Assembly (NCBI GenBank): GCA_024449915.1 | Contig: JAMZAV010000103.1 | Coordinates: forward strand, 434,001 to 498,000 | Direction of reading: 5' to 3' | Source of the DNA: Sweltsa coloradensis | Taxonomy: Eukaryota; Arthropoda; Insecta; Plecoptera; Chloroperlidae | Length of the DNA stretch: 64,000 nt | Part shown: one piece after another, positions 47,935 to 61,112 of the stretch | Layout: each line of letters starts with the position of its first letter | Numbering within the stretch: the stretch's first letter is position 1 | The notes under the pieces: model-generated | The model's database searches: none | The model's input: only the letters and a program-made list of their open reading frames with translations | Told to the model about the DNA's origin: nothing | Program-made: the position numbers and the translations under genes

Positions 47935-48204
47935 CGATATAGTGAATGAATGTCCACTTGACTCAAATGCCCTAAGTGACCTAGTTGAAAAAGCCTTTGG
48001 GTAGGTCACTCGCGAGAGTCGAGTAGAAGTCTAGGCCCGACCCGGCCGCAAACCTGTTCCTCGCGACCGTACGTATCAATGAGAGTACAATCGTACAGGA
48101 CAAGCCAACGCCCTGGCTAGAGAAAGTGTTGGAAGTCAACATTTTAGAGCAGTTCTAAACAAAGTTTCACATAAGACCTAACGTATGTCTGCACATTATC
48201 ATCG

Positions 48205-48277
48205 GGGGGCGTAGCTCAGATGGTAGAGCGCTCGCTTAGCATGCGAGAGGTACCGGGATCGATACCCGGCGCCTCCA
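48205..48277 (+). tRNA. tRNA-Ala (AGC), copy 2
   Basis: Same 73-nt sequence as copy 1: anticodon AGC at 48238-48240, G3:U70, discriminator A, and T6 terminator just after (ATACTTTTTT). An AGAGAAAGTG block lies about 85 bp upstream and is shared in part with copies 4 and 5. Confidence 0.95.
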
Positions 48278-49251
48278 ATACTTTTTTACTTTCAATTATG
48301 GGTCACAGTTGGAAAATATGAAATATAAAATTATGAAATAATATGATAAATAGCCTAGTGCAATGCTTTGGCGCTATACATGGCACATAGTAGGTCCAGA
48401 CGTACGGAGATCGTCGAGGTCTTCAGCTGTAATCTGGGTTTATCAACTGAGCGGAAGGGAATATAACATTGCAAAATGCAATGCGTTGAAAATCTTTATT
48501 CAAAAAGCGCCCCTTAGGTCGTCTAAGTTAAAGTGTGAAAATATTAACTAGATCGGCATATTAAATATTGGTTTATGGTTTACCATAGTGTTATGTTTTC
48601 TGCAGTTTATAACTAAAGCTGTGATTTAGTGGTAGTAGGGGGATCCAAGGTTCAATTTGTTACGATTCAGTGTTGAAATTTAAATCACCAAAATGTTATA
48701 CTTGACACAAAAATCGTCTATTTACTTTGTCAAAATTTAAACCGTATAAAATAGAAGGATAGGTACATGAATGTATGAATGACTACAGTCCTATTGTATT
48801 TAAGTGAATTTTACATGTAAAATATTAATTTGTATTTTAATTAGCGTGTAATAATCTGTCATATTATTTTTTGTATAAATTTGTAATACACATTTTAAAG
48901 GTTGGATATAAGAAAATGCCTAACTGGCCTTAATCCTGCCTCAATGTTCGTTCGGTAGTTTAGCAAACATAGGAAATTCTCAAGCTCATGGAAAAAAACT
49001 TGTGATTTTATCCCAGACACATCATGTTTCAAAATCATTGGGCCAAAACAACAATGTAAACAAAAATAAAATGTTGAATAGTGTATGTTGGTTATTTGGA
49101 AGCACCGTTTGCCAATGACAACACTCATTCTAATTGGCAAGCATTGCGTGAATGACCAAAACCCTGTATTTATAATGCACGAATGTTAGTGATAGTTATG
49201 TAAGAGAGTATGTATAGTTGTTTCACGAGATAATACTGGACTCATTCAACC
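48278..49251. other. Spacer between tRNA copies 2 and 3
   Basis: AT-rich. An 81-codon minus ORF (48895-49140) has no recognised domain. Confidence 0.45.
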
Positions 49252-49323
49252 GGGGGCGTAGCTCAGATGGTAGAGCGCTCGCTTAGCATGCGGAGGTACC
49301 GGGATCGATACCCGGCGCCTCCA
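49252..49323 (+). tRNA. tRNA-Ala (AGC), copy 3, with a 1-nt deletion
   Basis: 72 nt. It is identical to the other copies except that GCGAGAGG after the anticodon loop reads GCGGAGG, one base short. This disturbs the 3' side of the anticodon stem (CTCGC/GCGAG), so the copy may be a pseudogene or a sequence error. Anticodon AGC at 49285-49287; T5 terminator follows. Confidence 0.8.
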
Positions 49324-49437
49324 AAACTTTTTCTTTACAAATTCTTCAAAAGTAATAATGTAAAAGTTCAAAAACGAAATAAACATCTTCCTTTTTGGAG
49401 ATCACGTGTTCTGTTAGTAGCTTTGGAGGTAAATAAT

Positions 49438-49490
49438 GTGGGGGAGAGGGGAGGGGGAGGGGAGAGGGGAGAGGGGAGAGGGGGGGAGAG
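49438..49490 (+). repeat. Purine (GGGGA)n tract
   Basis: An almost pure G/A run with many GGGG blocks, 115 bp past tRNA copy 3. The spacing of the G runs would allow G-quadruplex folding on this strand. Confidence 0.7.
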
Positions 49491-51375
49491 ATTTTTAAAA
49501 ATCACGCGGGGAGTATAGGGGGTGGAAATTGTCGGTGAACAAAATTTGTACAAACCATTGGTCAATCATAATGTATGTAACTATAATTTATCACTAACAT
49601 AGTGTTGTGTTTAATAAGAGAAATATATAGGAATCGATCAAGCTGAGTACCTATAACCTATGAATGATTATGAGATAAATTATTTTGGTAAGCCAATACA
49701 ATTTGTAGACTTTTTCGAAAAAGAGAATTGAATTAAGTAGGTATAGTTACAAAAAAAGGTCCTGATCACAATACTGTAACAAATTCCCCACGAATCACTG
49801 TTTCGGCGTTTTGCACTACTGTTGAGACGACTATAAAAGACGGTAATTTTGCACTTTTTATATTAATATCAGCAAGCCGCTGAATATTGGCTATACTATA
49901 CGACATCCCATTACCGTTAGGTAGCATTATAAAAGCTTCTCTTAGCAATAAGTCATGATTGGAAAAGATTGCAAGAGGCTATTTGTGATGTTATGACCAG
50001 GAAACGTAAGAATGACAAACCTCAGATGGATAGATGCATTGATGTTATATCCATGCTAAATATCAATATACCAAGCCATAAACTACACATTGGGAATATG
50101 TCACATGAATAGATTTTGTCATTTGTGTTATAGCTTTGCATTTACATAAAATTGGCGATTGCGATATTTCAATACTGATTTGTCAAAATCTTAATTAAGA
50201 ACGTTCACATGACTTTAAAGTTTAAATGGGCTATTACCCCCCAAAAAAATTTGACACTTAATCTGTAGACGAATACTACACTAAAATGATGGTTTAAAAA
50301 ATTATATCTTGTAACTGTAATTTTACACGAATTTTTAATTTTGTGTATCGTGAAATTTGCGAAAATTGGCGGTTTGGGGAATTTCTTAAATCGACTTTAA
50401 CTTGCTTATTTTTTGCTCCACATATATACTAGAGCATCGTACCAATCTAAAATGGACCTTTTCTCTCCGTGTCTTGAAACTGTGCACAAAATATACACTC
50501 AAATACGCAAATATATGCATCCCAAAATCACTCCCCTTCTTAGTAATCAGCATATCTTGACCGAACCACGTGCCAAAATTACAAAACAAAATATAGAGGA
50601 TATACAGAAAAGCCCGTCGAGTAGGCCTACGTAAAAAATTAACAATATTTTTTGTGAACAAAATCCTCCAATGTCAAGGGGCATAAAGTTCGTTCCCATG
50701 CTATTTTCTATTTTTGCCGAAAATTACCAAGTTTGACCAAAAAAAATCGGGTAATGCTGGACCCAATAATTTTTCTGATAATATCCAAATTCATAACTAG
50801 TTAGCCTGAATGAAATATGTGTTTTAAGTTTAGCGGGTGAATACTCATTTAAACATTGTACATAACATAATACATAATCATGTTATAATATTGGTTTCAA
50901 TTTTCACCAGACAAGCACTCGGAGACAAAAGTAAAATCCACGATTTTTTGTTCTTGATTTTAAAATAGTGTATGTATATAATGTTTTGTACTAAGGTATT
51001 TTATTGTTATGTGATGTTTGTTGTGGGGGTAGATTTTCTGTTATACAATTCCATAACACGTATACACACTACTTTGATACACCTCTTCCTTATTGTTTAA
51101 CTACTTTATGTCAATAATACACTGAGTGTTGCCACTACCTCAAGAAAGACAAGGGATATCGCATCCGAGTCCCCAGCCAAACCTCCAGTGAAGCAAACCT
51201 CCAGTGAGCCACACCACCAGAGCGCGTCTCTCGAGTGGCGGAGATACAAGTTGAACAGAGGCTTGACGTAATACGGTGATTTCAATGCGCGGAAGGTAGA
51301 GAAAGTGATCGAGTGGAAATGATCTAATTTAGACCTAAAGAATATATTTATTTTGTTGTTCAGTACACTACAACC
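49491..51375. other. Spacer between tRNA copies 3 and 4
   Basis: AT-rich, with no recognised gene. A short duplication (CAAACCTCCAGTGA) lies near 51178-51210. Confidence 0.45.
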
Positions 51376-51448
51376 GGGGGCGTAGCTCAGATGGTAGAGC
51401 GCTCGCTTAGCATGCGAGAGGTACCGGGATCGATACCCGGCGCCTCCA
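51376..51448 (+). tRNA. tRNA-Ala (AGC), copy 4
   Basis: 73 nt, with the same mature sequence as copies 1, 2 and 5; anticodon AGC at 51409-51411, T7 terminator. The upstream flank has GAGAAAGTGATCGAGTGGAA then ATGATCTAATTTA, about 80 bp before the gene, as in copy 5. Confidence 0.95.
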
Positions 51449-52596
51449 AACTTTTTTTAAAACTCGAAAATTACACAAAGTAATCATAAATCTCTTAGCT
51501 AAGTCTTAACATAAAATGCTTTTTTGCAGCTGCCATTCATTATTTATTAAATCACCACAATATTTAGGCTAACCTGCAAAAAGAAAAAGAAACTATGGGC
51601 AAAGTATACCTACCATTATCAGGTGGAGGAAATTGTAATCGTTTTTTAGTTGCATTCAATATTTAAAAAGTGGTGTTATTAGTTAAATTGTTTTTTCATA
51701 TTCCTATAATTTGTTTAATTGATTTCAACATACGAAAAACACTACACGATATTACATTTACATTGGATTTTATTTTTTTAAATAAAAAAAATCGTATTTA
51801 GTGTCTACCCACTCAGTCATATAACCATTGATACTGATAAAAGATACTAAACTTGTATACAAAATCTTTTGATAGAAAAATGAAGATCACCAATCACATT
51901 CACGCTCATAATGTATAATTTGTTGTCTTTGATGTGCTTTGTATATGCAGTTATTGTGTATATTGCCCAGGTCCAGGTGTGCAATGGTACACTGTATGTG
52001 CTATATTGTGGTTCAGCTCTAATTCTTACCATCAGTAATGTGGTTGTCACGAAATGTCATGGACAAATAAAAATAAATAATTTTTGATCGCGATTTTTAT
52101 GACAATTTTTTACCAAAAAGGGTCAATAGCAATAAGGATTCAATTGAAAACTGTAGTAACATTATACTTCCGATCTGGTTTTATAAGGAAGGAAATGGGA
52201 GTAACTTCCGAAGATACAATATGAACAAGATACAGGAAACAATCAGAGAAAAATATGGCGGCCTGAACTGAGGCTGGAAGAGGTTATTACGTTGGAATGT
52301 GAAAAGAAGAAAGTAGAACACAGCTTGGGAAAAGGTATATCAGGAAAATTAAAGAAAAGACTGAATAAAAAATATTTTCAGTGATCAAAGACTACACAAA
52401 CTTGACTACAAATTTAAGAGGAAAATAAAAACTTGTTATATAAAAAGAATTTGAATGAAATATGTTAAAAAAATTGTTTTTATTTTGTAAGGTATGATAG
52501 GGCCTATAACGTTTCATTGAAATGTATAACATAAAAATGTATTCGTAATTACTAGTGTTCAATTCGTATGCATGTAAGTACTAACTTTATCTATAA
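51449..52596. other. Spacer before Helentron-like copy H
   Basis: AT-rich sequence; no gene recognised. Confidence 0.45.
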
Positions 52597-53196
52597 TAGG
52601 AAGCTTCGCAAACGCTTTTACAGGCTCGTTGTTGGATGAGCGTAAATATTTAAAAACGCAAAAAGCGTAAAATTGCGATTTTCATAAGAAATATTTATTC
52701 GATTACGCTCAAATTTCACACGAACATACTCATTTATAAAATTAAGGTTCTGTAAATAAATTGTCACGATCGGATAAAGAATTTAGGTGTTAGTTAGTCG
52801 AAGAAATTTTTTAAAAAAATCGTAAAATTGCAATTATCATGAGAAATAATTTTTTGATTGCGCTCAAATTTCACACGAATATATTAATTATAAAATTAAG
52901 GTTCTGTGAAAAAATCATTACAATCAGATAAAGCATGTAGGTGTTATAAGTCAAAGAAAGTTTTAAAAAATCGAAAAATTCGTAAAATTGCGATTTTTAT
53001 GAGAAATAATTTTTCGATTGCGATCAAAAACGTGGCAGTTCTAAGTTCAGAGATTTTGAAGGCCTCCACAAAATTTCATTGCAATTGGAGTATCGGTTTA
53101 GCCGGAAGCGTGTAAACATACAGCCAAAATACAGAAAAAAATCCGGATTTTTTTTCTCCAGTGTAGTGAAATGGAATCTTCGCTTCGCTCATCCAA
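52597..53196 (-). mobile_element. Helentron-like element, second subfamily, copy H (diverged 3' end)
   Basis: On the minus strand: TTGGATGAGCGAAGCG at the 5' tip, with the same core monomers as copies F and G. The 3' end is diverged: after CGCTCATCCAACAACG it has a CTGTAAAAGCGTTTGCGAAGC-like stem in place of the AACGC/GCGTT hairpin. Copy I has a related variant. Confidence 0.6.
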
Positions 53197-53481
53197 TAAA
53201 TTATTAATAACAGCGTGGATTAAAGGCGAATTCCTACTGGTAAACTAACTTCACAAATGACTTCACTAGAGCAGACTGCAAGCATGTGCATACCGGCAGA
53301 GCTAGTCGTCGGTCGTAGGAGAGAAACGCATACGTGACTGAAGTAGACTAGCGAGCTTATATCATTGCCGGACCAACACCCCCCACCAGATTCACGCAGA
53401 CACTCTTGCGAGAAAGTGACCAAGCTTGAAAGTGATCTAATTTAAATTATTACATGATTGAAAACAGGTGAGTATTCATCG

Positions 53482-53554
53482 GGGGGCGTAGCTCAGATGG
53501 TAGAGCGCTCGCTTAGCATGCGAGAGGTACCGGGATCGATACCCGGCGCCTCCA
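53482..53554 (+). tRNA. tRNA-Ala (AGC), copy 5
   Basis: 73 nt, the same mature sequence as copies 1, 2 and 4; anticodon AGC at 53515-53517, T6 terminator (ATATTTTTTATC). The flank has GAGAAAGTGACC...AAAGTGATCTAATTTA about 70 bp upstream. It lies about 285 bp past Helentron-like copy H. Confidence 0.95.
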
Positions 53555-56500
53555 ATATTTTTTATCTTTGATATCTTGAACGAATTCTTCCACTATGACG
53601 TGTTCTTTTCAATTTATTAACATTATGCATCCGGACTCTGTGGTTGTTTTACTTACATGTATTATTTCTTTCTCTCATTCTTTTAACTAGTTCATTTTAA
53701 TTGTATTTCTTTATTTTACTATACGTATCAGACTAGCAATTAAATTATTTTGCTTTAAAAATACCAAACTAAGTTATAATACAATTGAAAAGTTCCACAT
53801 AGTTTCCAAGACGAAATATGCGTTGTATAATGTCGCAATGGAATAACTACGCGGTAAACACTAATATTATTTTACAATACTTTGATTCTGGAAGAGACGT
53901 GTTACTAATATGGTTAGCAATAGGAAAAGCTAATAGTTACTCTGGAAAGCCTTGAAGCTATATAGATTGTCCAATGGGGTTATGTGTTTTACACCAGTGG
54001 TACATTTATGTATTGTATCTTGGTTGTGTATCAGAGCACATTTTCAGAAGTTGGTAAGGTTTTTATTAGCTGGCCGTATATAGGCCTATAGGCCTCCAAA
54101 GAGTTTTTTGTAGTTATTTTAAAATCTTGGTAAGGAAGGCAATTATTTAAAATTTTGAAATGTTATCTGATCGCGGCATGCACATCCTTAACAAATTGCA
54201 AACAACCTCGTAAAAATTAAATTCTTTAGTTTGAAAATTGGAGGTCGAAAAGTGGTCCGAATGTATGTGCAATTCTGAATTCTGGATTTTGTGATCGAGC
54301 AATTGATTATAAATAAGTTGGCCAGGCTCATCCAATCGTCTTAAGTAATGAAAACAAAGCTAATGGACAAATAATTGGTTGATAAAAAAAGAATATGCAT
54401 TACTATATTGTATAGATAATTCATCACTGTAAACCGTAACAGGTGTATCCTCCTGTATTTTGAGTGATATAACATTTCACAGAAAAGTAACTGCGTGTGA
54501 AGAAATCTTATGATAAACTAAATACCCCATAAATTGTCTCGAAAAAAACTTGTAGTTAAATGTAAAACATGCCCGTGCATTTATTTCAGAATTATGTATT
54601 TTTTCCATACAATTTTTAGCCATAAGTCAAATATAATAGAAATTGCGTGGGGCCAAACTTTTTTGCCTTCATCGAAGGCCACATAATTTTATGAGCCACG
54701 TGTATGCGATTAATTCGCCAAATCTCCGTCCGTGCATGGGGCCTAGACGATGTGGACCGCACACATTGAAAGCTAACCTCCCACAAGAAGAGTGCCGGCC
54801 AGGCCGCCGTCAGAGTATCGGATGGTCCCTTCTAATCGTGTCGCCTTGCATTTCACGAAATTAACTTACGAGCAAAAATTACAAATAGAAACCTGATTGA
54901 GGTGTTGTAAATTTAGAAACAAGTTATTTTTTAAAAGAAAATAATAAAACAATAAGAGCCCGTTTAAAATTAACATGAATTAACTTGGATCTCAACAAAA
55001 AACGAATCAGAAAATAATGTGTTTACAAAATTAATTATTACCTCACATGGGCTGATTAATTAGACGAACAATTAGGAACATAAACAAGATTCGCCTTTTC
55101 GCCCAAGGCTCGGTCTAGCAAAAATTAGATTTTACGGGAACAATGGTCGAGTATTCTCATGCACGATTTGTATTTGGAATTCAAATGCAATTATCGCACA
55201 GCTAACACGATCTATAAAAATAATGTAAACTAAACTTGACGGACGCGTTTCAGCTATTGTATACTGATACTTTGACATACATACATTTTAATTAATATTG
55301 GCAAAATATATGCAAGTTATAGTTTTGTATATATTCTTATATTTGAATAGAAAATGATATTTAACCAAAAGTAAAATTATATTTCTGCTTTTATTTAAAT
55401 TGGCTCCAAGTGTTTTGGTTTAAATGCGTTAAAATCACTTGGAGCTTGAACGAGAAAAGCACATCAGTTGAGCTTTGGATGACTTTGGTTATATGGATCA
55501 CATGTGATAGCATATTTCATTGCAAAGTAGTGACATAACATATTCCAGCCTTAAATAAGGGGAGTGGAGTTGGTAGTAAAACTACGATTGTTTAATTTGG
55601 TTATAGACACAATTTGTATCAACTCACAAATAAGATACACTGCAAATTATGAGTAACAATTTAACAAATTATGGACGAGCCACTACAACACAGGGACATT
55701 GTGAAATAAATACATATCGTATATTATCTCAGTAGCTTTGCAAACGGTGATGAATATCGTGTACCTGTAAATTGATTTAGTTAAAAAGAGTATTAAGTCA
55801 AGACCTAATATTGCACTATGGACCTTTTGCATTGGAAGCAGGAACAAACTCGCAGCAATAACTTAGGCCTACTAATCGTTTTTACAAAGAAAATCCATAA
55901 ATAACACGAATAAAACTATATTTAATTAATTCACAGTTATCACAAGATTCTAGTACTAAACGAATTACTATAGGCAATAACATTGCATGCAATAGACGAT
56001 TATCTCGATGTAAAAATAAATCCACTTAGTGGTGTGAGGATTTAAAAAAAATACAGAGTACAGAGTCATTGGCCATCGATTCTGCAAAGTGCAGGCTTCT
56101 TCTTCAGCGTTGCCCGCGGCTGTTGTAGTCGATGGTGGAACGTCAATAACCAATACTTTCCGAACGCGTTCCCTGTATTTATCTGATAGGTTGCTGCTGA
56201 AATGGACACCCTAAGCGGCCCGTTGAGCACACAGAGCATGCACTCTATCATTACAAACACCCTTCCCTACCGATGTGTATACTATATAAATAAACTCATT
56301 AGTTTTCGGCATCGTTTTTATTTTTTTTAGAAGCTGATCGAATTTTGGCTACCTTGGAAGTTCTCTAGTGAAAGCGATTTTAAGCAGTCTTCATAAAAAG
56401 TACCCATGAAGGCTAAGATAAAAAATTATAAATAATATTTATATTATTACAAAAGCAAACTGGATCATATTTGCAGCGTTAAAGGTCTTATGTATTATCT

Positions 56501-57984
56501 CTGGTCAGGAGTCACTATAGTGTTACTTTTGAGTTGATTATCGATGGTTTACAGACAAATTTGTCCGATTTCCCAAGGAAACGATAGACGGTTTATTAAG
56601 GAATGTGTGGGAACAAAACAATAACAACAGCATCCAAACAAGTATCACATTTGTTAACATATTTTGTGTTCGATGTATCACAAAACGGAGATCATGGACA
56701 CTACCTATTGCAGAAGTAAACAGTATTTACTTATTTTCACCATGGCTACTGTTATAGGAATCAATCTAGGATAGCCCGCAGGTAAATCGTGCCCAACAAT
56801 GTGATCGATGTTTCCTATATTTCAAACACCGATCTCTGGTTGGCCATTGTTGGCTCGACGATGGTGTCTGTGATCACAGGGTTGGTTAGGTACGCTCTAA
56901 TATTTTGAAGTCCCAACTGGAAATCAGTTAGTCCTATGTAACTGAGTGGATCTAAATTCTAAACTTTAAATAAGAATGTGTTTGCATTTTATAAATTCCA
57001 GGCGTCATTGCATAAACCTTACGACTATTGAACTCAAGTCGGACAAACGGTATCCATGTACAATACAAAACAACGCATTTTATTGTCAGTTATTAAAGTT
57101 AGGAAATACAAGTTATTTTCTCTTAATGAAGCAATAAATCGTGTTTGCGAAGAGGCTCATAAACCGAGGTACGTGACGACGATTAACAGTGTTCTTCAGG
57201 AATTTCATAAAATACGGTGTAAAATGAAGTGCATGAAAACACATAATACTTTGTTTATTTGTAATTTGATTTCATATCTGTATGTACATGGTTTTACTCG
57301 GTCCGAGACTAATGACGGGATACTTCTAGTCATTTTCTTAGGCATACTGCTGAGAACTACGATTTCTACCTTCTGCTAAAATAAATATTTGCTTGTGCAA
57401 GCTGTGTAATAAATACTTGGCTGTCATACAAAAAATAGTGTGAGTAGGAACATAAAATTAAAAGTTTTGAATTATGGATGATAAATCGGAAAAAATATTA
57501 CAAAATTGACAATTTACTAAAAACAAGATTTTCCCATGTTTATTGAAACATATTTTAGTATTACACATTTGTACATTGTTGGAAACAATGAGATGTTTAT
57601 GTTCAAGTCTGAAAATATTATTGTCTTTATAACATTGACAATTGCAAAAAAAACACATACACAACTAGAGGTTTGATGGGAAGAAAAAAAGTAGATGCCA
57701 CAACACTCAAAATTTGCTCAGAATTGAAAATATAAATGGGAAAAAACTAACTTTTCGCTCCTAGTAAGAATAAATTAAAAAATCGTAATAATAAACCTTT
57801 ATTGGTCGCAGCTATTGCTGTTGCCCCAAGACATAGATAGCGCTGAATTAAATAAAAAGTAAATAAAAATAAAATATCAATAAAAATAAAAATAGAATAG
57901 AAAGTGTGTGAATTTGTCATGAGATTGAAGAAACGATGCATTGCTTTACTCGCGTTACCAGCACAGCACACCTGACAACGAGGA
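53555..57984. other. Gene-poor AT-rich stretch, possible hAT remnant
   Basis: No convincing gene. At about 54640-54790 the words GGGGCCAAACTTTTTTGCC, GAAGGCCACATAATTT and GGACCGCACACATTGAAAGC resemble the common hAT terminal style (GGCCAAACT...GGGCCGCA), but I found no TSD. ORFs at 54643-54864 and 57056-57379 have no recognised domain. Confidence 0.35.
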
Positions 57985-57995
57985 TCTCTTTGATG

Positions 57996-58471
57996 GGTGT
58001 CTTCCCACAGTGCCGCTTCCCGTAAGGCCATCAACCTTTTTTTTCCCCCTATGCCATCATTTCTACCTGTCGATAAAGACCATGTTACAGGAAGCGTTGA
58101 TGGCCTAAGGGGAATTGATTTATTCCCCTTTGGCCAACACCCTGCATTTCATTATGGAAAATACAAAGAAGGTTTGTTGGCCTTAGGGTAATTGATTTAT
58201 TCCCGTTAGGCCAACAGCGTATATGCATCGTTTACGGTAAGGAGCGGGGTGCATACGCTGTTGGCCTAACGGGAATAAATCAATTACCCCAAGGCCAACA
58301 AACCTTCTTTGTTATTTTCGATAATGAAATGCAGGGTGTTGGCCTAAGGGGAATAAATCAATTCCCCTTAGGCCAACAAGTGTAACATGGTCTTTATCGA
58401 CAGGTAGTAATGATGGCATAGGGGGAAAAAAAGGGTTGATGGCCTTACGGGAAGCGGCACTGTGGGACGGC
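57996..58471 (-). mobile_element. Foldback element of nested hairpins, copy 2 (11-bp TSD)
   Basis: Inverted copy of the 28476-29030 element: 476 bp, tips GGTGTCTTCCCACAGTGCC and GGCACTGTGGGACGGC. It is flanked by TCTCTTTGATG (57985-57995) and TCCCTTTGATG (58472-58482), 11 bp with one mismatch. It has four internal hairpins and an asymmetric centre (CATCGTTTACGGTAAGGAGC on one side only), so it lacks the extra central module of copy 1. The two copies share the asymmetric outer tips, which sets the element ends beyond the inverted repeat. Confidence 0.8.
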
Positions 58472-58482
58472 TCCCTTTGATG

Positions 58483-61112
58483 TGTTACTTGTGAACGGCG
58501 ATCTGATCGACAGCTAGGCTACTTGATCGACTTCACGCGTACCGGCCGGATGTTTACTTGGCAAAGCGGGACGGGGGCGGGACGGGACGGGACCCGTGAA
58601 AACAAACTCGTTACCGCGGTCGTGACGTCGCCAGGAAGTCTCGACTCGATGGGCAACGCACTTGTAATTAGTGATCCGCACTTAGCTACAGCCATGCGCA
58701 ACGACACTGCAGCATTTTATTTTATTGCGTTGATCGCTTGGCCATTTTACCTTTAATTGATTATTAATGTAGATTGAATTTACTGTTATCATAATCGTAA
58801 TTAACACGAACATATTTTTGATTTTTGAATATATTTTTAGCCAGTAGATAACAAACGCGGTTAAAGTTATTCACAAAAATCTGTAAAGGATGTAATAGTA
58901 CGTCTAATGAATCGCAATGCAACAGCCATGTACTTTCTTATGAATGTTTAATTATGATTGGTGTTGACGTTTTCAAGAAAGTATATTTCCTAAGAACAAT
59001 GACTTAAAGAGTATCTAGTTGTTTTAATTTGAACACGTGAAATTGTTGATGTAATAGTTTAAATTAACTTATTAAACAAAGCAATACACATGAACACTGC
59101 ATCGTAGTAATGACTCAATCTAAAAGTGTTGCAGGTATTATGTCGGCACCTGTAAGATTAACTAATTTCCCATGTAAGCCGTATGGTATTATTAAGTGGT
59201 ATATGGTCCGCACAAGATATCTTACTCAAGAGGCTGCTTCAATCAGATAGGGCATTAATACGTGGATAAACACGCTTTGATATCAGCTTACATCGAAGGG
59301 GGTACCTATTACCCGTCGCTGCCAAACAAACGCGTCAAACCACAAAACTTCACATAATAGCCTCTACAGAGCAAGAAATTGCCATCCGAATTTTTTCCAA
59401 AAACTATTCTCATAACTACCATATGGTAACAAATGTATATTGCCTAAAATAGACGCCAAGGTTTCCATTACGTTCGTGATCTATATAAAAGTTAATCTTA
59501 AATGACTGTACTTGGAACCCAATCAGCTCTATTACATCAGTGTTTGCTATAAAAATTATTAAATTGGGGTTCGGAAACTAATTTACTAGAAAATTTCGTT
59601 GGTGTGTTTGGTTTGGTAAAATGCGTTATGGCTCGATTATTTTTTCTCCGGTGTAATAAAGTTATTATCGGTGATCGTAGCATTAAGGGCAGGCGCCTTC
59701 GTGGTGTGGACTACATCACTTTCGATCTACCTGACGTTATTTATTAGTTATTACCCACAAGAACCGCAACAGTTACATATACTTACACCCTTCACTCTAT
59801 CCTTCACAAAACCAACAACGAGCTAAATATCATCAATCAATGAAATCTGTCGACGCCGATAGACGCAGATCTTCTGGTATTTGTAAAGGAACACATTGGA
59901 AATAATCTAACAGTTGCAAATCATTTGTGTCCCTCAACACAACACAGAAAGGGAATTGTAACTGAGCATACACAGAATTAATTTAATAATTAATATATTA
60001 ATTATAACCCGAATGAAACAGGTTTAAAATGAGACTGGCGCTTGGTAATAAAAAGTGACCTATCTAATAATTCTTGACTGTGGCTTGATTGTTAATAATT
60101 CGTCCACACAAAGTTGATTAGGTTCTTATTTATAATAAATCAACGAACTCTTTACTTCAGTCGCATCCACCCGTGTTTTCTGATTTCCGTGTACATTATA
60201 TTCGCTGTTCATTGTATTTTGTACTGTCAATTATTTGTATAAATCAGTTTCTATAAGACAGGATATACAGACAAAGTTTGTAACCTGGCAATCCGAAGCG
60301 AGCGAGGAAAAAGTACATTTTAAAGTGTATTTACACAATAGAAAATAAAAAAGTTCTGATAAACATGATTTCATTGCATGATTTACGCTTGTGTTGTGAT
60401 AAACCAATAATTTTCGTAATTTTGACCAGGGTCCATTTAAACTTATCAGCTAATAAGATAACCTATTATCCTAATTGGAAAATAACTATATTTGAGTGAA
60501 ACGATGTGTGCCAATTTGTCGGCAGTTGGTTAGAGCTCCATACGTTCCGTCCTACTTTACGAAGGGCTTGGGTGATAAACGAAGGGTTTGAACATTAAAC
60601 CTTGGCCTAGTTAGCTTTGGGTTGATAAAAAAACCAATTCAGAAACGATTGTGCCTACATCTTGAATAAGTTAATAGTAAACTAGGAATCAATTAATGGA
60701 TTTAATTAACTTCGAAATGTAATCGATTGTTGCCTATTCATCATAATCATAGACTCTAGGTAAATTTGATTTTCTGGACGACCCAAAACCAAAACCGTAA
60801 TTATATTAATACTCTCAGCGCAAAAGGGTTAATCCATCTAAACGCAGTGTTAATGGAATAGTTGCTAGGTACTTAACACAATTTAACTAATTAAATAACT
60901 GTGTTGAAGTTGAATGCAATCACTGTAATACATCCCCACAGCCGAATGCCCACTATGCACTGTATGTCTTATCAAAACAAAAGAATATTAAAGAGGGGAA
61001 AAGCTGCAACAGAAAAGTGGTGTTTGCTAATTAGTTAGGTTCAAATGGTTCTAACTAAATGTTGGTCGGTCAAGAACAAAGTCGGTCAGTTATCAAAAAT
61101 ATATTATAATAA
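58483..61112. other. Intergenic with a G-rich patch
   Basis: At 58555-58650 there is a GC-rich stretch with GGGACGGG repeats and GTGACGTCGCC. It could be a promoter or a simple repeat, with no gene in support. The rest is AT-rich and unassigned. Confidence 0.4.

Noticed and set aside
57056..57379. 107-codon plus-strand ORF
   Set aside because: AT-rich codons, no domain, no repeat relation; chance ORF is likelier.
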